Translations under genes and position numbers: made by a program
Notes under the pieces: model-generated
Told to the model about the DNA's origin: nothing
Database searches by the model: none
The model's input: only the letters and a program-made list of their open reading frames with translations
In this document: piece by piece, positions 34,962 through 41,887 of the stretch
Layout of the letters: every line of letters starts with the position of its first letter
Position numbering within the stretch: the stretch's first letter is position 1
DNA from: Clostridia bacterium
GTDB lineage: Bacteria; Bacillota; Clostridia; Christensenellales; Aristaeellaceae
Reading direction: 5' to 3'
DNA: 44,364 bases
Assembly (NCBI GenBank): GCA_017470945.1
Contig: JAFUXH010000001.1
Coordinates: 1 to 44,364 of the forward strand

Positions 34962-35069
34962 GCCTTCGTTTCGGCATACCCATTCAACGTGGATTCGCCG
35001 TGGAAGCGAGCCGGGGAATCCGGCCCTTCCACGGCCTTCTTTTTCCCTGCAACCCACAAGAGGTGCATG

Positions 35070-35990
35070 ATGAAGATTGGATTTTTGACCAACGCGCTGG
35101 TGGAGCAAGCCCGCCGCAGCCAGGAAGGAACGTTCGACACCCTGCCCGCCGTGGCCGCCTGGGCGGCCGACCAGGGCTTTGAGGATCTGGAATGCGGGCC
35201 CATGCTGCCCTTGGATCGGGCGGCTTTCGAACAAGTGCTGCGGGAGGGCCGCATCGGCATATCGGCGCTGATCTACTGCCGCAATTACCTGAGCACCGAC
35301 AAAAACGAGGCGGACGGCCACCTGGAAGAACTCAAAAAACGCATTGCCTTCGCCGGGGCGCTGGGCATCGAAAAGGTGGTCACCTCCACCGGCATCGACA
35401 AGCGCATCGAGGAAGGCATCTACGATCGGGACCCCGCCGTCAAGGACCGGGGCAACATGATCCGCCGCATCCCGGCGCGCAGCCTGGACCGAGTGGTCGA
35501 TCTGTTCGGCCCGCTGGTGGATCTGGCGGAAAAAAACAATGTGAAGCTGTGCTTTGAAAACTGCCCGCTGATGGGCAACATCGCCATTTCGCCGGTGATG
35601 TGGCAGCGCATTTTCGAGCGGCTGCCCAGCGATCACATCGGCCTGGCCTACGACCCCAGCCACCTGGTATGGGAAATGATCGATCCCTACGGCCCCATCC
35701 GGGAATTCGCCCCCCGCATTTTCCACGTGCACGCCAAGGACGCCCGCATCGACCGGGCGCGGCTGATGCGCACCGGCATCCTGACCGATTTCAGCTGGTG
35801 GCAGTATGTGATCCCCGGCCGGGGCGAGCTGAACTGGCACACCATCCTGACGGAATTGAAGGCCGTGGGCTTTGACGGCACCATCAGCCTGGAGCACGAG
35901 GACGAGGCCTTTGCCGGCAGCGTTTCCGCCGTGCAGCAGGGGCTGATCGCCTGCAAAGCGTATTTGACCGGCATCCTGCAGGAAATTTAA
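35070..35990 (+). CDS. Sugar phosphate isomerase/epimerase (xylose-isomerase-like TIM barrel), first
   Basis: The 306-residue protein has the metal-site pattern of the AP-endonuclease-2/xylose-isomerase-like barrel: CFENCP (Glu), YDPSHL (Asp, His), FHVHAKDAR (His) and ISLEHED (Glu). The second of two adjacent ATGs (35070) is preferred for spacing from GAGG. Members include IolE/IolI and the 3-keto-glycoside 4-epimerase YcjR. With the adjacent Gfo/Idh/MocA oxidoreductase, keto-sugar rearrangement or elimination is likely; the exact reaction is unknown. Confidence 0.85.
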   Translation: MKIGFLTNALVEQARRSQEGTFDTLPAVAAWAADQGFEDLECGPMLPLDRAAFEQVLREGRIGISALIYCRNYLSTDKNEADGHLEELKKRIAFAGALGIEKVVTSTGIDKRIEEGIYDRDPAVKDRGNMIRRIPARSLDRVVDLFGPLVDLAEKNNVKLCFENCPLMGNIAISPVMWQRIFERLPSDHIGLAYDPSHLVWEMIDPYGPIREFAPRIFHVHAKDARIDRARLMRTGILTDFSWWQYVIPGRGELNWHTILTELKAVGFDGTISLEHEDEAFAGSVSAVQQGLIACKAYLTGILQEI

Positions 35991-36007
35991 GGGAGATGGA
36001 GAAAACT

Positions 36008-37114
36008 ATGATTCGTATCGGCATCATCGGCTGCGGCAGCACCATCGGCATCGCCCGCAGCCACATCCGGGCTTACGCCTGCTGCAAGGACGCCGTGATC
36101 ACGGCGGTTTACGATCTGCTGGAAGGCCGGGCGGAGGGCTATATCCGCGACATGCGGCTATCGGACGCGAAGGCCTGCGCAAGCCTGGAGGAATTGTTTT
36201 CCCTGTGCGACGCGGTCAGCATCTGCACGCCCAACTGCACCCACGTGGATCTGACCGTGGCGGCGCTGAAGGCGGGCAAGCACGTGCTGTGCGAAAAGCC
36301 ATTCGCCCCCACGCCCGCGGAATGCGACCAGGCCATCCGCTACGCCAAGCTCTGCGGCAAGGTGGCCATGATCGGCCTGTGCTACCGGGATATTCCCGGC
36401 CTGGTTTACATGAAGCAGCTGATCGACGAGGGCAAAATGGGCCGGATCTTTTTTGCCCGGCAGGAGCAGGGCGGCGACCGCATCGCCTCCCCCCAGGTGA
36501 AGCTGGAATGGCGCATGCAGAAGGATCTGTCCGGCCCCGGGGCCCTGGCGGATTTCGGCAGCCACATGATGGATATCTGCGATTATTTGCTGCGGGATTC
36601 CTGCGGCCCCATCGAGGAGATCACCTGCATGCAGACCACCTGCATCGAGGAAAGGGAAATCATCGGCAAGCCGGGCAAAACGGGCCCCGTCACCAACGAC
36701 GACGTGGCCTGCTGGATCTGCCGCACCGAAAGCGGGACCTTATATAATTTCACCGCCAGCCGCATCGGCGCTTCCTTCGTGCTGGAAATCGTGGGCGAGG
36801 GCGGCAAAATGATCTTCCACGGGGACAAGCCCTTCGAGCTGACGCTGCAATGCAAAGAGAAAAACGGCGGCTACGCCCAGCAGCCGCAGGCCGTGCCGGT
36901 GCCGGAAAGCTGCTACGGCGCCGATCCTAACGCCCCCCGCACGCCCTTTGAAATCAATTTCTATTACGAGATCCGGCAGTTCCTGGACGCCATCCAGTGC
37001 GGCCGGGACACCCAATTGACCCTGGAGCGGGGCCGCTACATCCAAGCCCTGATCCAAACGGCCCAGGACGCCGCCGACTGCGGCGAAACCGTGCCCGTGG
37101 ACGCGGAAGGATAA
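36008..37114 (+). CDS. Gfo/Idh/MocA family oxidoreductase
   Basis: The 368-residue NAD(P)-dependent dehydrogenase has the N-terminal Rossmann motif GIIGCGSTIGIARSH, the conserved CEKPFAPT with catalytic lysine, and a C-terminal alpha/beta domain. Relatives oxidise ring hydroxyls of sugars or inositols, for example glucoside 3-dehydrogenases. The ATG at 36008 (GGAG six bases upstream) is preferred to one 12 bases earlier that sits on the binding site. It lies between the two TIM-barrel genes, 17 bases after the first and 12 before the second. Confidence 0.9.
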   Translation: MIRIGIIGCGSTIGIARSHIRAYACCKDAVITAVYDLLEGRAEGYIRDMRLSDAKACASLEELFSLCDAVSICTPNCTHVDLTVAALKAGKHVLCEKPFAPTPAECDQAIRYAKLCGKVAMIGLCYRDIPGLVYMKQLIDEGKMGRIFFARQEQGGDRIASPQVKLEWRMQKDLSGPGALADFGSHMMDICDYLLRDSCGPIEEITCMQTTCIEEREIIGKPGKTGPVTNDDVACWICRTESGTLYNFTASRIGASFVLEIVGEGGKMIFHGDKPFELTLQCKEKNGGYAQQPQAVPVPESCYGADPNAPRTPFEINFYYEIRQFLDAIQCGRDTQLTLERGRYIQALIQTAQDAADCGETVPVDAEG

Positions 37115-37126
37115 GGAGGGACCCCC

Positions 37127-37990
37127 ATGAAATTAGGCGGGCACTGCGTGCTCTTCGGCCCGGCCATCGCTTCGGATACGGAGGGCGTCATCAACAAATT
37201 GGCCTTCGCCGGCGCGGAAGGCTGCGAACTGGGCGAAAGGTTTTTCCCATTGGAGCAGCGGGCGCTTTTGACCGGCGTTCTGGATCGCCATCACGTGGCC
37301 CTGGCGGGGCTGCACTGCAACAATCTGCTTTTGCCCGATCTGATCCACGCCCCCGAAAAGGCCCGGGCGGCCCTGCGCAAAACGGCGGAATTCGTATCGG
37401 CCCTGCCGGAGAAAAACGTGATCGCCTCCGGCGGCACCGGGGAGGCCCCCGACGTCCTGCAGCAAAGGACCCTGGAGGCCGGCAGCAGCCTGCCGGAGCT
37501 GCACGACCCGGAACAGGTGCGCCTGCTGGCGAAAAACCTGAACGCCATCGTACGGGAAATCAAACGGGATTTCGGCGTGCAGGTGCATTACCACAACCAC
37601 AGCTGGGAATTTGCCGACGGCGGCCTGATCTGGCTGACGATGGCCGAAGAAGCGCCGGATCTGTGCTTTGCCCTGGATACCGGCTGGGCCGCCATGTCGG
37701 GCTACGACCCAGTGGATTTGATGAATCGCTACCCCGGGCGCTTCCGCTATGTGCATCTGCGGGATTACGCCCCCTGCGATCAGCCGACCCGGCAAAAATT
37801 CATCGACGTGCACAAGGGCTTCATCAGCCTGGGCACCGGGGCCATGGGCTACCCCCGGCTCATGCGCAAGCTGCACCGGGAATTGGGGGAAAACGGCTGG
37901 GCCATCGTGGAATACGAGATCGGTAATTTTGATGAAAACAGCTATTTGAAGGCCATCAGCTATTTAAAGGGCATACGGGATATGCTGTAA
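37127..37990 (+). CDS. Sugar phosphate isomerase/epimerase (xylose-isomerase-like TIM barrel), second
   Basis: The 287-residue barrel has YHNHSWEF (His/Glu metal ligands), CFALDTGW (Asp), YVHLRDY (His) and IVEYEIG (Glu), a pattern seen in inosose and 3-keto-sugar enzymes. It differs clearly from the first barrel protein of this operon, so the two probably perform successive steps. The start follows AAGGAGGG. Confidence 0.87.
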   Translation: MKLGGHCVLFGPAIASDTEGVINKLAFAGAEGCELGERFFPLEQRALLTGVLDRHHVALAGLHCNNLLLPDLIHAPEKARAALRKTAEFVSALPEKNVIASGGTGEAPDVLQQRTLEAGSSLPELHDPEQVRLLAKNLNAIVREIKRDFGVQVHYHNHSWEFADGGLIWLTMAEEAPDLCFALDTGWAAMSGYDPVDLMNRYPGRFRYVHLRDYAPCDQPTRQKFIDVHKGFISLGTGAMGYPRLMRKLHRELGENGWAIVEYEIGNFDENSYLKAISYLKGIRDML

Positions 37991-38022
37991 GCCCCATCCT
38001 GCCACAGAAAGAGGGATATGCC

Positions 38023-39258
38023 ATGGCGGCCACAACGGGCACGAACAACGGGATCATAAAACAGCAAAACCTGGAAGCGGTGAAGCTGATGCTGTACCGC
38101 CACGCGCCCATTTCCCGGGCGGAAATTGCCGCGCAGCTGGGCCTGACACCGGCCACCATCACCAACATCACCGCCGATCTGATCGCCCAGGGCACCGTGG
38201 AGGAATTGAAGGATGAAACGCCTGCCGCCACCGCCGCCCGCGGCACCGGCCGCAAGCCGATCCTGCTGGACCTGCGGGCCGATTGGCACACGGTGCTGGG
38301 CGTATCGCTGGGGCGCGACGCCACCCGGTTCAGCCTGTGCGATATGCGCGGCGGCGTGCTGGCCCAGGGCACCTTCGAGGTGATGAGCGACGATTACGGC
38401 GTCATGCTGCATCAATTGCAGGGCATCCTGAGCCTGATCCATCAGCAGTACGCCGCGCTGTGGGATAAGCTGCTGGCCATCGGCTTGTCGATCCCCGGTA
38501 TTGTGAATTGCCACACCGGCAGGGTGAAAAACCACGGCAGCGAGCGCCTTTCCTGGCGCAATCAGCCCCTGGCGGATGAAATCAGCCGCTTCACGGGCCT
38601 GCCCGTGCGGATCGAAAACAACGTGCGGGCCCGCAGCTGCGCCATCGGCCTGTTTTACCCCGAATTGCTGGAAAAGGAAACCAGCTTCGCCCTGTGCCAC
38701 GTATCCTTTGGCATTGCCTGCCCCTTCGTGCTGAGCAACCGGATGTTCCGGGGCGAGGACGCCGCCGCCGGCGAGATCGGCAAAATGGTGCTGGTGCCCA
38801 AGGATCCGACCCCCTGTGATTTTGCGCGGCCGGGCAGCCTGGAGGCCCTCGCCAGCGTGCAGGCAATGCTGCGGCAATGCCGCCAAGCCTTCGCGAACGG
38901 CGAAACGACCCTCCTGACGGAGTGGAAAAAGGACCCCCAGGATTGGCGATTGCCGGATCTATTGCAGGCCCAGCGGCAGAACGATCCCCTGGTGTGCCGC
39001 GTCCTGGAGGACGCCATGTTCTACGTGGGGATCGCGCTGGCCAATATCGTGGATATCATCAACCCCCACCTTGTGCTGCTGAACGGCGAAGTATTCACCA
39101 ATCCCCAAAACGCCCAGGCGGTGGAGCGCTCCCTCCTGGCCCACGCCTTCCTGCCGGACGACGATCCGCTGCGGGTGGTGCCGGTGGATATGAGCGAATA
39201 CGCCGGCTCCATCGGGGCCGTGGCCTGCTGCATCGAGAAATACTTCCTTCGGGGATAA
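38023..39258 (+). CDS. ROK family transcriptional regulator (XylR/NagC-like)
   Basis: The 411-residue protein has an N-terminal winged helix-turn-helix (AEIAAQLGLTPATITNITADLI, about 35-56) followed by a degenerate ROK domain. The glycine-rich ATP loop is not conserved (CHVSFGIACPF), the catalytic Asp of ROK kinases is Asn (ENNVRA), and the zinc motif CxCGxxGCxE is reduced to CDFARPGSLE, losing two of three cysteines. It is therefore a regulator, not a sugar kinase. As the last gene of the plus-strand sugar operon it is the likely repressor at the divergent promoters at 29.44-29.59 kb. Confidence 0.92.
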   Translation: MAATTGTNNGIIKQQNLEAVKLMLYRHAPISRAEIAAQLGLTPATITNITADLIAQGTVEELKDETPAATAARGTGRKPILLDLRADWHTVLGVSLGRDATRFSLCDMRGGVLAQGTFEVMSDDYGVMLHQLQGILSLIHQQYAALWDKLLAIGLSIPGIVNCHTGRVKNHGSERLSWRNQPLADEISRFTGLPVRIENNVRARSCAIGLFYPELLEKETSFALCHVSFGIACPFVLSNRMFRGEDAAAGEIGKMVLVPKDPTPCDFARPGSLEALASVQAMLRQCRQAFANGETTLLTEWKKDPQDWRLPDLLQAQRQNDPLVCRVLEDAMFYVGIALANIVDIINPHLVLLNGEVFTNPQNAQAVERSLLAHAFLPDDDPLRVVPVDMSEYAGSIGAVACCIEKYFLRG

Positions 39259-39318
39259 GGCGAAACAGCGAGCATAAAACCCGAACAATTCCGTCATCCC
39301 GCGTGAAGCGGAATAAGA

Positions 39319-39564
39319 ATTCCGCTTTAATTCGCAGGTTGTCAAAAACCCGGGATGCATCGAAGGGCCGCAGCCCTTCGATTTCATTCCGCAGGCGGCG
39401 GCGTGTACGTCGCCGAGGAGCGGCTGAAAGCCGCTTCCGCTATCCATTTCCGGCCGCGAAAATCGGGTTTTTGGCCTCCTTAGAGGTCGAAAACCCATTT
39501 TTGCAGGAAATGGATGTTCCGAATCAAAGAGGAATCCTGATTCCGCTTTGATTCGCAGGTTGTC
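39319..39564 (+). repeat. Dispersed repeat family R2, copy 1, with flanking direct repeats
   Basis: Bases about 39350-39525 are nearly identical to 44187-44364 at the window end. The copy is flanked by two 25-base direct repeats (39319-39343 and 39540-39564) differing at one base. It contains several hairpins: TCGAAGGG/CCCTTCGA, GGCGGCG/CGCCG and AGCGGCT/AGCCGCT. No credible coding frame is present. It fills most of the 392-base gap after the ROK gene. Confidence 0.85.
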
Positions 39565-39587
39565 GAAAATGCTTTTTCGACAACCTG
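39556..39587. repeat. Perfect 14-base hairpin at the edge of repeat R2
   Basis: CAGGTTGTCGAAAA (39556-39569) pairs with TTTTCGACAACCTG (39574-39587) around a 4-base loop. On the minus strand it lies about 65 bases past the end of the acidic protein gene and might help end its transcript. Confidence 0.75.
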
Positions 39588-39650
39588 AATGGCGTGGAAC
39601 CCCGTTCTGGATGCGGGATTTCACGCCGTTTTTTTCGTGGAATGGCAGGC

Positions 39651-40205
39651 TCAGCCCACGGGCAGCACGTCGTCGTCATCGAGGGGAAAAACGTCCTCCA
39701 CGTCGGGCGCTTCGTCCGGGTCCTCCGCTTCTTCCGTTTCATGACGGGGAAACAGGGGCTCGCTGAGGACGGAATCGGCGTCATCTTCCTCGGGGATGGG
39801 GCCGGCTGCTTCTTCCGTTTCCTCCTCCTGCGCGTCGGGCACGGTGAATACAAACTGGGCCAGGGGGTCGATGGCCGCTTCAGAGGGTTCATCGTCCAGG
39901 GCCGGGGCGGCCGCCGCTTCCGCTTCGGCTTCGTCTTCCGCGGCCGGGGCAGGGTCGATCAGGCCCAAGGCCGCCTTCCATTGATCGGCTTCCCGCCGCA
40001 GGGTTTCGACGTCGGCGTCATGGGCCGTTTGCAGCTGGTCCAGGTCGTCCTTGGCCTGCACGTACAGGGATTGCAGCACGGCGTACTGCCGGGCCAGGTC
40101 GGCCTTTTCCAGGGCGATGCCGTGGTTTGCCCCGTTCAGGGTGCAGATCCAGATCCCGCAACCAACGAGCGCCGCGCAAAGTAACACTGTGAAAAACCGG
40201 TTCAT
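39651..40205 (-). CDS. Acidic membrane-anchored coiled-coil protein, unknown
   Basis: The 184-residue protein starts with a hydrophobic segment (residues 3-22) ending in a lipobox-like LVGC, so it is either a lipoprotein or a single-pass membrane protein. A short coiled coil follows (about 30-80: LEKADLARQYAVLQSLYVQAKDD). The remaining 100 residues are very rich in Asp, Glu, Ala and Pro and probably disordered. No known family was recognised. It is divergent from a 45-residue gene with 83 bases between them. Confidence 0.65.
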   Translation of the reverse strand: MNRFFTVLLCAALVGCGIWICTLNGANHGIALEKADLARQYAVLQSLYVQAKDDLDQLQTAHDADVETLRREADQWKAALGLIDPAPAAEDEAEAEAAAAPALDDEPSEAAIDPLAQFVFTVPDAQEEETEEAAGPIPEEDDADSVLSEPLFPRHETEEAEDPDEAPDVEDVFPLDDDDVLPVG

Positions 40206-40288
40206 CTGTCATCACTCCTTCAAGGCATAAATTGACCCGGAACGCGCCAAAATATGCCCGGGAAATCGGTGGAAGGAGGATGTATTTC

Positions 40289-40426
40289 ATGGAAAAAAAG
40301 CAGCGATCCTGGCAGCGCAGGGGCATTTTTGCCCTGGTGAGCACCCGCCCCGAGGGGGAGGGACTGATCCGCTACGACGGCTTCACCGACGACGAGGAGG
40401 AGCCGACGGAGCCGGGTCAAGAGTGA
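40289..40426 (+). CDS. Small 45-residue protein, unknown
   Basis: The ATG at 40289 is nine bases after a strong GGAAGGAGG. The protein has a basic N-terminus (MEKKQRSWQRRG) and an acidic C-terminus (DDEEEPTEP). No family was recognised. The good ribosome binding site is the main reason to accept it. Confidence 0.5.
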   Translation: MEKKQRSWQRRGIFALVSTRPEGEGLIRYDGFTDDEEEPTEPGQE

Positions 40427-40579
40427 GCGCAGCGGGATCGATCATATGAGAAAGTCAAGAAATGATCCGGGATTTCCTTTTGGGTTTCTCGGAAAGCGGG
40501 GGTGAACTCCGGAAAAATCCTATCTTCCCGCTCGGCCCGAAGGGACGAGAAAGGGGCCGCCGGGAAGCTTGCTTCAGCA

Positions 40580-40609
40580 GCATGGGCGTGCCATTTGGCA
40601 CGCCCATGC
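40580..40609. terminator. Perfect 13-base hairpin after the P-loop ATPase gene
   Basis: GCATGGGCGTGCC (40580-40592) pairs with GGCACGCCCATGC (40597-40609) around ATTT, about 40 bases past the stop of the minus-strand ATPase gene. It lacks a T-tract, so it may stabilise the 3' end instead of terminating. Confidence 0.55.
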
Positions 40610-40649
40610 GATGTATCTCCAAAGAGCGGTTTCTCCCACCCGTTTCGTT

Positions 40650-41672
40650 TCAACACGGCAGGGTGGACAGGAAATCTTCCTTGATTTCGTCCAGGCGGTT
40701 ATAATCCATGGCGTCCACGTAATAGCGCTCCAGCGCGTCGTGCTTTTGCTTGGCCTGGGCCAGGGCCTCGATGGCTTGGTTCAGTGTCAGGTCGTACACC
40801 GCTTTATCGAAGGCCAGCCGGGGCCCCTCGGCGCGCAGGATATCGGCGTCCAGGTCGGGGGTGAAGGCCGGGGCGTCCATCAGGACGGCGGTGGTAAAGA
40901 GGGCGCCGCCCACTTGCACGTGGGCCAGGCAGGCGGCGTCAAGGGGATCGTGGCAGGCCAGGCGGCGGACCCGCCCCCGGCGGGCGGAATCCAGCAAGGG
41001 CAGCAGCAGGGCGTGCGCGTCAAAGCCCCATGGCGCGTCGATGCAGTATACCGTGTCGGTGAGGATGGAATCGATCTCCTGCAGCACGCCCTTCCAGGTG
41101 ATGGCCTGGGCGAAAACGCGGCTGCCGTCGCCCTCCGGCCCGGCGGGCAGCAGCGACTGCAATTCCCTTTCCAGCGCCCGCCGCGATTTGGGGGCAAAGG
41201 CCCGGTCGTACACCGCGGCGGCGTCGGCCCGCAGCGCTTTGGCGGCGGTCAGATATCGGTAAGCCTGGGCGTAACAGCCGGCGATTTCCCGGTTGAGGGC
41301 TTCGATGGCGTCCGCCTGGGCGGAAAGCTGCTTTTCATCCAGGCAAACGCCCAGGTTCAGGATGCCGTCCTTGGCCCCCGGCGCACGGGGGTCGACGATG
41401 TGGGGCGCGGTACCATCCAGGATCAGGAAGCCGGAAGCGGATACCGCGTCCAGGGAATCGGGGTCGCCGGAGCAATGGTAATAGCTGACGTCGCCGCCCT
41501 GCCGCTCCAAGCGCGCGCCGACGGCCTTCATCAGCGTGCTTTTGCCCACGCCGGGGCCGCCCTTCAGGATCACTGTGCGCGTCGCCTTGGCGCGCAGATC
41601 CTCAAAAAAGCCCATAAACCCGGCGCAGGTGTTGCTGCCGGGAAACAAATGCCGGATGCGTTGGTTTGCCAT
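40650..41672 (-). CDS. PRK06851-like P-loop ATPase
   Basis: The 340-residue protein has a Walker A motif GGPGVGKST at 38-46 after the conserved NTCAGFMGFF segment, and later repeats the pattern in a second half (VYCIDAPWGFDAHALL, ILRAEG). This matches an uncharacterised ATPase family found in spore-forming Firmicutes. The function is unknown. The ATG at 41672 (eight bases after AAGGAGG) is preferred over one six bases upstream that sits two bases from the binding site. Confidence 0.82.
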   Translation of the reverse strand: MANQRIRHLFPGSNTCAGFMGFFEDLRAKATRTVILKGGPGVGKSTLMKAVGARLERQGGDVSYYHCSGDPDSLDAVSASGFLILDGTAPHIVDPRAPGAKDGILNLGVCLDEKQLSAQADAIEALNREIAGCYAQAYRYLTAAKALRADAAAVYDRAFAPKSRRALERELQSLLPAGPEGDGSRVFAQAITWKGVLQEIDSILTDTVYCIDAPWGFDAHALLLPLLDSARRGRVRRLACHDPLDAACLAHVQVGGALFTTAVLMDAPAFTPDLDADILRAEGPRLAFDKAVYDLTLNQAIEALAQAKQKHDALERYYVDAMDYNRLDEIKEDFLSTLPC

Positions 41673-41803
41673 GGTCATGCCCTCCTTCGATTTGCGGATA
41701 TTGGAGGGTATGCGGCAGGGGGCCAACGCAGAACGGAAGAACAGAAGCGAATCGTGGTGAAAATGTAACAAGATACTTTTGATATCCCATAAAGAACGTG
41801 CAG

Positions 41804-41829
41804 ACGAGTGGGAACCCGCTCGTTTTTTC
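41804..41829 (+). terminator. Terminator-like hairpin upstream of recD2
   Basis: ACGAGTGGG and CCCGCTCGT (41804-41823) form a stem with one G-T pair, followed by TTTTTT. No plus-strand gene immediately precedes it; it would shield recD2 from upstream transcription. Confidence 0.55.
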
Positions 41830-41858
41830 TTGCGTCCGGCGTCAATATCCGGTATAAT
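41830..41858 (+). promoter_or_regulatory. Promoter of recD2
   Basis: TTGCGT (41830-41835), 17 bases, TATAAT (41853-41858), 30 bases ahead of the start codon. Confidence 0.7.
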
Positions 41859-41887
41859 GAACAGCGAATGAACCGCAGGAGGACGCT

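Noticed and set aside
39319..39650. Repeats after the ROK gene as a CRISPR array
   Set aside because: Only two 25-base repeats about 220 bases apart with a structured, duplicated element between them; no regular spacers and no cas genes.
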